Positions 15,678-22,801 of a DNA stretch of 64,000 nucleotides are shown here, one piece after another (within the stretch, counting starts at the first letter, position 1; each line of letters starts with the position of its first letter). The notes beneath the pieces are model-generated. The model saw only the letters and a program-made list of their open reading frames with translations. It had not been told where the DNA came from and did not search any database. The stretch is taken from NCBI RefSeq assembly GCF_014655295.1, contig NZ_BNBI01000025.1, positions 1 through 64,000 of the forward strand, read 5' to 3'. The position numbers were made by a program, and so were the translations under genes. This stretch comes from Streptomyces fumanus (GTDB lineage Bacteria; Actinomycetota; Actinomycetes; Streptomycetales; Streptomycetaceae).

Positions 15678-15775
15678 TTGAGATTTCTCGGTGTGGGCCG
15701 GAGCCCGGTGCCGGGAGGGGATTCCCGCCCCCTTCCGACGTAGACAATACTCTCAAGTTTTAGCCCGTAGGTCAA
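15678..15775 (-). promoter_or_regulatory. Promoter plus leader element, copy G
   Basis: -35 TTGACC (15775-15770), 17-nt spacer, -10 GAGTAT (15752-15747), then the G-rich leader with GCGGGAAT. It drives genes 15324, 14664 and 14022. Sequence upstream of the promoter (GCAGGTCAGAGG) also matches that upstream of copy A. Confidence 0.8.
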
Positions 15776-15890
15776 CTCTCGACACGCCCAAAACAGCAGG
15801 TCAGAGGCTATTTTGAAGAGAATTCCAGGGGTGATTCCGGCGCCTCGACAGGACCGGAATTGCCCTCGGCGGAACGCCGCACGACGGGCC

Positions 15891-16050
15891 GGTCGGGGGG
15901 TTCCCTCCGCGGCGGGGCAGGCGCAGCCGACCGCGGGCCGTGTCGGGGTGCCAGGCTCGCCGAAGGCGACCGCGTAGCGGCTTGGCCTGGCACCCCGGCA
16001 CGGGCTGTGGTCCCCTCCGGGGGCCCCGTCGCGGAGGGAACCCCCCGACC
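15891..16050. repeat. Structured 160-nt repeat, copy 2
   Basis: Arms of 27 bp (15891-15917 with 16024-16050, one G.T-type mismatch) enclose GGGGTGCCAGGC/GCCTGGCACCCC and two GNA-loop hairpins (GCC-GAA-GGC; CCGC-GTA-GCGG). Where copy 1 has CTCCC/GGGAG in the outer arms, this copy has TTCCC/GGGAA, a compensated change. Homology runs on to about 16143. It lies at the 3' end of the replication operon. Confidence 0.8.
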
Positions 16051-16252
16051 CCACCCACCCCAGCACCGCCCACGGGCCGCAAGATCAAAAACGGCGGCCC
16101 CCTCCCCTCTGTGGAGGGCCGGGGGTGTGGGGGCGGAGCCCCCGCGTGCTTAAACCCGCACCCACCCCGTCACCCCCGCCGGCGTCGCCGCCATGAACGC
16201 CGAAGGGCCCGGCGGACGGGTGTCTCGCCGGGCCCCGGTCGGGCTGGCCGGG

Positions 16253-16549
16253 TCAGTAGAGTTGCACGCGGGTGAGGACGATGTGCGGCGGGTGGGCGTC
16301 GGCGACGATGACGTACTCAGCGATGCCGAGCGAGCCGTCCGCGCCGAGCGGCATGCGCCGCTGCTGCGGCCACTTCGCCGACGCGGTGCTGCCCGGCACC
16401 TCACCTCTCGTCTCGTTGATCACGACCGTGGCGGCCACGATCGCACCGAACACCGCGCCGGGCAGGCTCTTGTCCATGAGGAGTTCGGTGACCTCCTCCG
16501 ACAACACGCAGGGCAGACCCGCCGGCTCCTCGCCGTGCGGCTCACTCAA
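16253..16549 (-). CDS. Small hypothetical protein of replication operon
   Basis: This 98-residue protein is the last gene after the helicase. The TTG start at 16549 overlaps the preceding gene's stop. The middle (VFGAIVAATVVINETRG) is hydrophobic and the end (IAEYVIVADAHPPHIVLTRVQLY) reads as beta strands. No ribosome site is obvious, so translation is likely coupled. No family recognised. Confidence 0.65.
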   Translation of the reverse strand: MSEPHGEEPAGLPCVLSEEVTELLMDKSLPGAVFGAIVAATVVINETRGEVPGSTASAKWPQQRRMPLGADGSLGIAEYVIVADAHPPHIVLTRVQLY

Positions 16550-16832
16550 CGGGCAGGCCCGCCGAGCGGCGGCGCTCGATCACATCGCCGACCGCAGTCG
16601 TGGGCAGCGTCCCGTCCAGTGCGGCCGCGGTCAGCCGATCCCCGGCCGGGTCGGTTTCCAGCATCGCCTCGCACCACCAGCGCCGCAGGACGCCTTCCGC
16701 CTCCTCGGGCGCGGCGGCCAGCAGTTCGCGGTAGAACTCCATCCGCTGCGCGCCATCGAGGACAGCCGCGATGCCCTCGGCGTTGCGCGGCACCCGCTCC
16801 GGCCCGTGCGGGTGGATCGGCTGTGCAGTCAT
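16542..16832 (-). CDS. Small helical hypothetical protein
   Basis: This 96-residue protein (MTAQPIHPHGPERVPRNAEG...) has two helical stretches, GIAAVLDGAQRMEFYRELL and EEAEGVLRRWWCEAMLET, which recall short plasmid proteins of toxin-antitoxin-free type. ATG at 16832 follows AGAGGGG and overlaps the upstream stop (ATGA). Function unknown; co-expressed with the helicase. Confidence 0.75.
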   Translation of the reverse strand: MTAQPIHPHGPERVPRNAEGIAAVLDGAQRMEFYRELLAAAPEEAEGVLRRWWCEAMLETDPAGDRLTAAALDGTLPTTAVGDVIERRRSAGLPVE

Positions 16833-17107
16833 CGCGTGCCCCTCTCGGTCTGCTCCGAGTCTGCCCGCTCACGGCGGCCGCCGTCGACCGGCTGCGCGGG
16901 AACCGCGGCCCGCCCCGCTTCCCACTCGGCTCGGCGTGCGACCGCCTCCTCGGCAATGGCTTCGGCCAGCTCGGCCCACAGCCGGAGGATCGCGCCAGCG
17001 TCCGTGTGGCCGATCGACGTCACGTTCACAACCTCGCGGACCTGGGCGAAGGAGCGATCGGCGATACGCAGGTCAGAAGCCCGTACCGAGGTCACGGGCG
17101 CGGGCAT
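16829..17107 (-). CDS. Small hypothetical protein overlapping helicase end
   Basis: This 92-residue protein starts at ATG 17107 behind AGGGGC and overlaps the last 35 nt of the helicase gene in another frame. The centre (GAILRLWAELAEAIAEEAVARRA) is a long helix and the C-terminus is charged. It may be a helicase accessory factor, judged only from the tight overlap. Confidence 0.72.
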   Translation of the reverse strand: MPAPVTSVRASDLRIADRSFAQVREVVNVTSIGHTDAGAILRLWAELAEAIAEEAVARRAEWEAGRAAVPAQPVDGGRRERADSEQTERGTR

Positions 17108-18470
17108 AGTGCCCCTGGAAGGCCACAGTTACGGTGCCCGTCGGGCCCTGCCGGTTCTTGCCGATGATCAGGTCCATCTCGCCCGCTCGTTCGTGCTCCT
17201 TGTCGTACGCGTCGGGCCGGTGCAGCAGGATGACGGCGTTGGCTTCGGCCTCGATCGCCCCCGACTCGCGCAGGTCGGCCATCATCGGCTTCTTGTCCTC
17301 GCGCTTCTCCACCTCACGGTTGAGCTGAGCCGCGGCGATGACGATAATCCTGAATTCGCCGGCCAGTTCCTTCAGACCCCGGCTGATCTCGTCCACCTCG
17401 CCGGTGCGGTTCTGTCCGCCTTTGCCGGATGCCTTCATGATCTGGAGATAGTCCACGACCAGGACGCGCGGGAGCTTGCCCTGCGCCTGGAGCCAGCGCA
17501 GCCGCGAACGGAGCCGGACGATGGTTGCCGCCGGACCGTCGTCCACCACCAGCGGCGCCCCGTCGATCCGCAGAGCCGCGTCGTAAATGCGCTGCCGATC
17601 GTCGTTCTGGTACTGACGGTCCTTGACCCGGTTCAGCGGGACGCGGGCCTCGGCCGCAATGATCCGCTCCATGAGCTGGGAGCGGCTCATCTCCATGGAC
17701 GACACCAGCACCTGGCTGCGGTGCTCGATCGCCACGTGCCGGGCAATGTCGAGCAGCACCACGGACTTACCGATCGCCGGTCGGGCTGCGATCACGATCA
17801 GGTCGCCGGGCTCCATCGGGAGGGTGGCCTGAAGGTCGGCATACGGCAGGGGCAAACGCTCGGGCGGCGGCGCGTCCATGCTGGCGAGGTATTCCTCCAG
17901 CATGTCGCTCACGGCCGCGACCCGGTCCAGCCCTCCGCCGGCGCCGAGCTGGGCCGCCGACTGCATCTCGGCCTGCGCCGCGTTGACGACATCGGAGACC
18001 TCGCCTTCGGCCGCGTAGCCCATCTGCACGATCCGGGTGCCCGCCTCGATCAGGCGCCGCAGCTTGAACCGCTCGACCACGATCTCCGCGTAGTACGAAG
18101 CGTTTGCCGCCGTCGGCACTGCCTGCACCAGGGTGTGCAGGTAGGACGCGCCGCCGATCCGCTCGATGTCGCCGGACTTCGTCAGGTACGCCGCGACCGT
18201 GATCGGGTCGACCGGCTGACCCTTCCCGTACATGTCCATGATCGCGTCGTGGATGGTGCCGTGCGCGGGGCGGTAGTACGCCTCGCTGGTCAGACCGGTC
18301 TCGCTGACCTCGCCGATCGCGTCCTTCGACAGGAGCATGCCGCCGAGCGCGCACTGCTCGCCGGGCACGTCGTTCGGGGGTACACGCTCGAACGGAACGG
18401 GCTGCGGTCCCTCATCGAACAGCGAGCCGCCCTCGTCCTCGATGCCGTCGTGCTGAGTGGGTACGCTCAT
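17073..18470 (-). CDS. DnaB-family replicative helicase
   Basis: This 465-residue protein should unwind DNA at the plasmid fork. It has a DnaB N-terminal domain (about 28-140) and a RecA-type C-terminal domain. Walker A is AARPAIGKSVVLL (about 226-238), Walker B LVVDYLQIM (about 333-341), and the DnaB motif RESGAIEAEANAVILLHRP follows. The end (IIGKNRQGPTGTVTVAFQG) is typical. ATG at 18470 has AGAAGGG upstream. It lies beside the iteron-bearing initiator, like the rep1/rep2 pair of the Streptomyces linear plasmid pSLA2, whose second protein is helicase-like. The initiator probably loads it. Confidence 0.93.
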   Translation of the reverse strand: MSVPTQHDGIEDEGGSLFDEGPQPVPFERVPPNDVPGEQCALGGMLLSKDAIGEVSETGLTSEAYYRPAHGTIHDAIMDMYGKGQPVDPITVAAYLTKSGDIERIGGASYLHTLVQAVPTAANASYYAEIVVERFKLRRLIEAGTRIVQMGYAAEGEVSDVVNAAQAEMQSAAQLGAGGGLDRVAAVSDMLEEYLASMDAPPPERLPLPYADLQATLPMEPGDLIVIAARPAIGKSVVLLDIARHVAIEHRSQVLVSSMEMSRSQLMERIIAAEARVPLNRVKDRQYQNDDRQRIYDAALRIDGAPLVVDDGPAATIVRLRSRLRWLQAQGKLPRVLVVDYLQIMKASGKGGQNRTGEVDEISRGLKELAGEFRIIVIAAAQLNREVEKREDKKPMMADLRESGAIEAEANAVILLHRPDAYDKEHERAGEMDLIIGKNRQGPTGTVTVAFQGHYARARDLGTGF

Positions 18471-18501
18471 TGGTGAATCCCTTCTGACTGGGTGATTCGA
18501 G

Positions 18502-18539
18502 CGGCGGCAGGGGCCTTTCCACGGGCTCCCCTGCCGCCG
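18502..18539 (-). terminator. Hairpin between initiator and helicase genes
   Basis: A perfect 12-bp stem (CGGCGGCAGGGG and complement) with a 14-nt loop follows the initiator's stop at 18559. It may limit readthrough into the helicase operon. Confidence 0.7.
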
Positions 18540-18558
18540 TTGTGCTGCGGAGGAGGCT

Positions 18559-19863
18559 CTAGGCCAACACCGACTCCCTGGCGTTGCTGGGGTGACTCGG
18601 GTGGCACTCGCACCGGACCAGGCGGCCGTCGTCACCCTCGCGCATCCTCTGGCCGGGCTGGCGGGGCTCCATGCCGTCGTTGCACTTGCCGCACCAGTCG
18701 GGCATGGCCGGGCGCTGCCCGGGCACCACGGTCTTCGGCGGGACGAACCGCTCCAGGTGGCGCTCCAACGAGTACCAGTTAGCCCGGCTGCCCATGTCGG
18801 CGGCCGCGGCGACCAGGTGCTCGACGTCGATGCCGTCGGCGAGCAGCGCAGCCGCGTCTCGGATCATCGCAACCCGGCTGCGGGCCGGTACCCCGTGACC
18901 GTGCTTCTGGCGGGAGGCGATCCATGCCTCCGCCACCCGCACGTCGTCGTGGGTGTCCGGCTCCTCGGCGGCAGCCGAGGGGGCGGTGTCGTTCTCCGGC
19001 GAAGCCGAAGTCTCCTCTCCTCGTTCCGTCCCGGTCCCGGCCGTGACGGAGGGGACCGTTGGGGCACCCGGGTCACCAGAGAGAGAAGCTTCTTCGAGAG
19101 AGCTTCTTAGAGGGTGATCGTTTTCGCTGGTCAGGGGAAGATCCGTTCCAGAAATCTGGGCTGGCGTTCCAGTTTTCTGGGCTGGCGTTCCAGTTTTCTG
19201 GAACGAGACAGTCTCAGGGGCTCCGACCTGCGGCGTTCCAGTTTTCTGGAACGGCTCGCCGTGAGCGTCGACCAGCCGCACCCGAGCCCGGATCTGACCG
19301 TTCGGCGTGGTCTCGATCTCAGTGAGGTGGGTGGGCGGCGCCGGCGGGTTCTCCCGCCAGTCCGGCCGATAGGCGTCGAGCTTGTCCCACGCGTTGCGCC
19401 ACCCGGTGTACGCGGCGTCGGGGCGCAGGTCGTTGACGATGAAGCCGCGGGAGATGCCCTTGGCGGCCCGCTGCTTACCCTTGAGCTGGCTGATGCCCTC
19501 CACCTCCAGCGCGTCCTTCGGCACGACGAGGTTGAGTTCCTCCAGCGTGCCCAGGGTCTCGTACATGGTGGAGACGCTGATCGGCTTGTCCTTCGGGCCG
19601 GGCAGCAGCCAGCAGAGCTGATCGATCGTCATGCGCCGCATGCCGCCGTTCCACGGCTCGTCCCGCCTGCGAGACGCCTCGGCGATCATCGACCGCAGCA
19701 GGCTGTAGAGCCGGTACGCGGTGTGCGTCATCCCCGGCATCAGCATCACGTAGTCGCGGATCTGCGTGTACGACCAGTAGTCGGTGATGGTGCCGGAGAA
19801 CTCGAACAACTCCTCGTCGTCCGGCTGAACGGCGGCGGCCAGGGCCTTCTTCGGGCGCTTCAC
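18559..19863 (-). CDS. Plasmid replication initiator-like protein carrying iterons
   Basis: This 434-residue protein probably binds the origin. The N-terminal part (about 20-150) looks like a winged helix: TQIRDYVMLMPGMTHTAYRLYSLLR, then MTIDQLCWLLP and STMYETLGTLEELNLV, with the order of a MarR/RepA_N-like domain (given here in pieces). Residues about 204-240 are FQKTGTP-type repeats encoded by the iterons. The C-terminus (about 330-434) is Cys-containing (CGKCNDG) and resembles helicase-loader-like plasmid proteins. GTG at 19863 is the first plausible start. Iterons inside the initiator gene are known for pSLA2-type Streptomyces plasmids. The replication role is inferred. Confidence 0.78.
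   Translation of the reverse strand: MKRPKKALAAAVQPDDEELFEFSGTITDYWSYTQIRDYVMLMPGMTHTAYRLYSLLRSMIAEASRRRDEPWNGGMRRMTIDQLCWLLPGPKDKPISVSTMYETLGTLEELNLVVPKDALEVEGISQLKGKQRAAKGISRGFIVNDLRPDAAYTGWRNAWDKLDAYRPDWRENPPAPPTHLTEIETTPNGQIRARVRLVDAHGEPFQKTGTPQVGAPETVSFQKTGTPAQKTGTPAQISGTDLPLTSENDHPLRSSLEEASLSGDPGAPTVPSVTAGTGTERGEETSASPENDTAPSAAAEEPDTHDDVRVAEAWIASRQKHGHGVPARSRVAMIRDAAALLADGIDVEHLVAAAADMGSRANWYSLERHLERFVPPKTVVPGQRPAMPDWCGKCNDGMEPRQPGQRMREGDDGRLVRCECHPSHPSNARESVLA
19145..19252. repeat. Iterons within initiator gene (candidate origin)
   Basis: Three direct repeats begin at 19145, 19166 and 19187, exactly 21 bp (two helical turns) apart. They are GTTCCAGAAATCTGG, GTTCCAGTTTTCTGG and the full dyad GTTCCAGTTTTCTGGAAC. 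A second full dyad is at 19235-19252. The word GCTGGC joins the first three. A further exact dyad is at 5783-5800. Confidence 0.8.
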
Positions 19864-20419
19864 GGCGTCACCGCCTCGGCGACCGAGCCCGCAACGGACG
19901 CGACCGTGAGAGTTGGCGTCGCGACGCTGCGTGGCGTCGGGTGGATCTCGAACATCGTGTGGGGTCTCCCCTAGAGGTTTGGGGAGTCGCAGACCGGCAA
20001 GTGACAGAAAAAGAGACGTTGAGCGGGGGCACGCTGCTGCGTGTTGGGCCTACTCGTTCTATCCTGGGAGTGGTGACCTCGGGCCTGTGGCTAGGCTCGG
20101 GCCCCGGCGTCATCGCCGACCTAACGACTCGCGCTGTGGAGGCTGGGAGTCGATCTAGATGGCCGTTCTGCTGGCAGGCAGGGCGGCCATCGGCGTATCA
20201 GGGCGCGGGTCCGGCTGGGCGGGCGACCGCGCCAGCGGATGAACCGGCGACGCGACGGCACTGAACGTGGCATCCACCGATCTTGCCCCGCACCCTGCCC
20301 ACCGGTGAACGCGTTTTCCGTGTGGGGGGAAGGGCGCCCGCGTGGGGGTGAAGGGCGATGCGGCTGGGCACGTCATGTCTGGAGCCTCAATTTCCGTGGG
20401 CTTCACCGCGCGCACGCGG
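19864..20419. other. Long intergenic region upstream of initiator
   Basis: No gene with good codon usage or ribosome site is seen. The region contains a short A-rich run (GACAGAAAAAGAGACG at about 20000) in an otherwise GC-rich stretch, and a GGGGTCTCCCC/TGGGGAG imperfect repeat near 19966-19986. It may hold the initiator promoter and part of the origin. Confidence 0.4.
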
Positions 20420-21007
20420 TTACTCGGATGCGGTGCCATCATGCCCTCTCCCGTTCGGCGACGGCGCCGAACGGGACGTCAGCCGGTGTGTCGCACCAAG
20501 ACCTGACCGGAACTCAGCCGGTCGCTGCGCTGCCCAGCCCGAAACCACTTCGGGATCGTCGGCGGTCCGGACGTGGGTGAAGCCGCGTTCGAGGTAGTAG
20601 GCATGGAGCCGCCGGTTCGTGCTCCAAGCGTCCAGCCGGAGCCACTTGGCCCCCTGCTGGACAGCCTCTTCACCCGCCCAGTCCAGGAGTGCGCTGCCGA
20701 GTCCCATGCCGGCGTAAGCACGGTCCACGGCGAGCTTGTGCACGTACAGGGCAGGCTCCGCGATCTCTTCCGAAGTCCACAGGCGGGTGTCAGCGTCACG
20801 GTCCAGGGTGATCGTGGCCGCAGCGTCAGCACGCGGCGTTTCGCGGATCATGAAGACCTCGCCGCGACGGATCGAGCCGAGAATGTGGTCGGCTGGGAAA
20901 GGCTTGGCCCACTGGTCGGTGCCGAGGTCCTGCAACCACGCGGACGCGTCGGCGCGGAACTTGATCAGCCGGGGAAGGTCGGCCTCCTCGGCAGGAACGA
21001 TGATCAC
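20420..21007 (-). CDS. GNAT-family N-acetyltransferase
   Basis: This 195-residue protein should transfer an acetyl group from acetyl-CoA to an amine. The GNAT core is visible: ALYVHKLAVDRAYAGMGLGSALLDWAGEEA contains the Q/R-x-x-G-x-G/A-type acetyl-CoA loop (AYAGMGLGSAL). KWLRLDAWSTNRRLHAYYLERGFTHV is the usual motif B with LERGF (both given as parts). A GTG at 21007 overlapping the GntR stop (GTGA) with GGGGGAA upstream is preferred to a GTG at 21019. The substrate is unknown. Coupling to GntR implies joint regulation. Confidence 0.87.
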   Translation of the reverse strand: MIIVPAEEADLPRLIKFRADASAWLQDLGTDQWAKPFPADHILGSIRRGEVFMIRETPRADAAATITLDRDADTRLWTSEEIAEPALYVHKLAVDRAYAGMGLGSALLDWAGEEAVQQGAKWLRLDAWSTNRRLHAYYLERGFTHVRTADDPEVVSGWAAQRPAEFRSGLGATHRLTSRSAPSPNGRGHDGTASE

Positions 21008-21804
21008 GGGTTCCCCCACGGGATGCGAGGCGCGTTCGCTTCAGCCCCGCGGTGGGTCTCGAACACGATCACGTGCCGGTCGCCGGGGATGAGGTTCACG
21101 GTGACCTGAACCGCGTTGCCCTCGCTGTCGAAGGTGGTCGACAGGTGCTCAGCGACAGGGACGCCCGCCCCAAGCTGAAGGCGCTGCACCTCGTCCGGCA
21201 TAGGCATCCGGAGGTAGAACTCGTGGAAGCCGTAGACCAGCTCGTGCCCCAGCTCCCCCAGCACTGCGTTCGTACCGCGCGCAACGTCGCCAGGGTGCAT
21301 GAAGTCGGTCCCCTGGACGAGCGAAAGGCGCACGTACGAGTCGTTGAGGTTGTACGGGACGTCATCGAGCTTGCGCACTCGCCGGCGGGCCGCAGCCAGC
21401 TCGCCCGGCTCAAGACCCAGACGCTCGCGGATCATGTGAGACGGGTTGACGATCGAGACCTCGATGTCCTGTGACGGCGTCCGACCGTCCTCCTCCTGGA
21501 CCAGGTTCGTGAAGACGTCGATCTCGGGCGGCTTCTGCCTCAGCTCCGCCTGGGGCCGGTAGACGAGCCGCTTGCGCTGGATGACGAAGTAGCCCTTCGG
21601 GCGGCGAGCCTCGATCAGACCTTCGTGCACGAGCACGCCCAAGCCTTGCCGGATGGTCTGCCGGGAGCGGACTCCGTGCAGCTCACCGTACTTCTCAAGA
21701 AGTTCAGCCTCGGTGGGCACCTGGGAGCCGGGCGGGAACGTGCCGTCGGAAATCTGACGGCGGAGATCATCAGCGATCTGTTGGTAGACGGGCGCGGGCT
21801 TCAT
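21004..21804 (-). CDS. GntR-family (HutC/UTRA) transcriptional regulator
   Basis: This 266-residue protein has an N-terminal winged helix (MKPAPVYQQIADDLRRQISD, then GTFPPGSQVPTEAELLEKYG and SRQTIRQGLGVLVHEGLIEA). A UTRA-type effector domain follows (about 95-260, including RVRKLDDVPYNLNDSYVRL and VAEHLSTTFDSEGNAVQVTV). In Streptomyces conjugative elements, GntR repressors of the Kor type silence transfer genes and themselves. Here the divergent transfer cluster begins at 22299, and two operator-like repeats lie between. ATG at 21804 is the only good start. The repressor role is inferred. Confidence 0.9.
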   Translation of the reverse strand: MKPAPVYQQIADDLRRQISDGTFPPGSQVPTEAELLEKYGELHGVRSRQTIRQGLGVLVHEGLIEARRPKGYFVIQRKRLVYRPQAELRQKPPEIDVFTNLVQEEDGRTPSQDIEVSIVNPSHMIRERLGLEPGELAAARRRVRKLDDVPYNLNDSYVRLSLVQGTDFMHPGDVARGTNAVLGELGHELVYGFHEFYLRMPMPDEVQRLQLGAGVPVAEHLSTTFDSEGNAVQVTVNLIPGDRHVIVFETHRGAEANAPRIPWGNP

Positions 21805-21832
21805 GCCGTCATGTGTACAGCTCCACCTCACG

Positions 21833-21848
21833 CATTGTCCAGTCAATG
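21833..21848. promoter_or_regulatory. GntR operator candidate 1
   Basis: CATTGTCCAGTCAATG: inverted CATTG/CAATG arms around 6 nt. On the leftward strand it contains TTGACT, a good -35 box for the GntR gene, so binding would be autoregulatory. Confidence 0.6.
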
Positions 21849-21911
21849 TGTGGAGACTGGTTGATGTGCTTGACGTGGCGCTCAGCGGATGCGAGAGTCG
21901 TCCTCGCAACG

Positions 21912-21927
21912 CATTGTCTGGTCAATG
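21912..21927. promoter_or_regulatory. GntR operator candidate 2
   Basis: CATTGTCTGGTCAATG matches operator 1 in 14 of 16 positions. It contains TTGTCT, which with GATGAT at 21939-21944 forms a plausible rightward promoter towards the transfer cluster. Confidence 0.6.
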
Positions 21928-22037
21928 CAATCCGGCCAGATGATCTGTGATGCGTGGATGATACGCACTGCTTACGCCGCATAGCGGTTCGGAACCAACG
22001 TCGAATGACGGAAGGCCGGTGCAGGGGCGTCCGCTTC

Positions 22038-22058
22038 TTGAGAACTCAACAGCGTGCC
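22038..22058 (+). promoter_or_regulatory. rrn-leader-like sequence
   Basis: TTGAGAACTCAACAGCGTGC at this position resembles the conserved leader found in Streptomyces rRNA operons, where it is part of the antitermination/processing region. Here it precedes the tRNA-like element and the transfer genes. The likeness is from memory and should be checked by alignment. Confidence 0.45.
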
Positions 22059-22142
22059 GAAGATGAGTAATTGGGCCGGAATTCCGCCGGGCCTCCTCCT
22101 ATGGAGGGGCGCCCGGCGGCATTCAAAGGCACAGGTCATGAG

Positions 22143-22200
22143 GGGCGTGCCCGACTGGTTCGGGCTCTCCGGAGACAGGGGTTCGAGTCCCCGCTCGCCT
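22143..22200 (+). ncRNA. tRNA-like element lacking an anticodon loop
   Basis: The acceptor-like arms GGGCGTG (22143-22149) and CTCGCCT (22194-22200) pair at six of seven positions, one of them G.T. A canonical T arm follows the expected geometry (GGGG-TTCGAGT-CCCC). A D-like arm is CCCGA-CTGGT-TCGGG. Where the anticodon arm should be there is only TCTCCGGAGA, which self-pairs with essentially no loop. It cannot decode. It may be a noncanonical tRNA, a processing signal, or a tRNA-derived attachment-site remnant. Confidence 0.5.
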
Positions 22201-22298
22201 GCCGCGCCGTCCTCCGTACGGCGCGACCCCCGACACGGCGATTGCAGCGCCATATGTGCCGGGGGTCCACGGATCTACCAGCGAAGGAACCGATCCGC

Positions 22299-22685
22299 AT
22301 GACCATCATGCCCGCCGACATGCCCCTGTCGTCCACCGGGATCGCCCAGGAGGTCCAAGAGACCGTCAACGAGGTCTTCCCGCTCTACGCCTCGATCCAG
22401 AAGCTGGCCCGCCTCGGCGTACGTGTCGCTTTCGAGGTGGCGCCCTCGCGCATCGTCGCCACGATCACCGTCACCGCAGACGCGGTGACGGTCCTGCCGG
22501 CGCTGCTGGAAGAGATCGACGACGCCCGTCCGGTCCAGTCGGGCACCGGGCAGCTCATCGTTCTCGGCTCGATGTGCGAGCGCACGGTCACCATGAAGGT
22601 GGTGATCCCGCCGACGTGGGTGAGCCCCAGGGAACTGGCGGTGTTGACCGGCACCGCCGACGCCGACCCCTCCGACCTGCTGTGA
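22299..22685 (+). CDS. Hypothetical protein, first gene of transfer cluster
   Basis: This 128-residue protein begins MTIMPADMPLSSTGIAQEVQ. The body alternates helices and strands (KLARLGVRVAFEVAPSRIVA, then TITVTADAVTVLPALLEEID) with no motif known to me. AAGGA lies about 10 nt upstream of ATG 22299. It heads a run of overlapping genes (GTGA to the next) that leads into the translocase region, so it is probably a transfer or spread accessory protein. Confidence 0.75.
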   Translation: MTIMPADMPLSSTGIAQEVQETVNEVFPLYASIQKLARLGVRVAFEVAPSRIVATITVTADAVTVLPALLEEIDDARPVQSGTGQLIVLGSMCERTVTMKVVIPPTWVSPRELAVLTGTADADPSDLL

Positions 22686-22801
22686 GCACCGCGTCAGAGT
22701 CTGCCGAGGCGGCTCGCAAAGCAGAGGAATCACGACAGCAGGCACAAGCCGACTTGCAGCGTCACGGCCAGGCCATGACCAAGCTCGGAGGACGACGGTG
22801 A
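22682..22801 (+). CDS. Very small coupled protein (39 aa)
   Basis: This 39-residue charged helix (MSTASESAEAARKAEESRQQ...) starts at a GTG that overlaps the previous stop (GTGA) and stops in the same manner over the next start. Both overlaps and good codon usage support a real gene, which was too short for ordinary length cut-offs. Function unknown. Confidence 0.65.
   Translation: MSTASESAEAARKAEESRQQAQADLQRHGQAMTKLGGRR

Noticed and set aside
20155..20442. A 95-residue reverse-strand frame upstream of the GNAT gene
   Set aside because: Pro/Ala/Arg-rich without ribosome site and overlapping the GNAT stop; treated as non-coding.
22143..22200. A normal tRNA gene (for example Pro or Thr)
   Set aside because: No 7-nt anticodon loop with T33 and a purine at 37 can be formed; kept only as a tRNA-like element.
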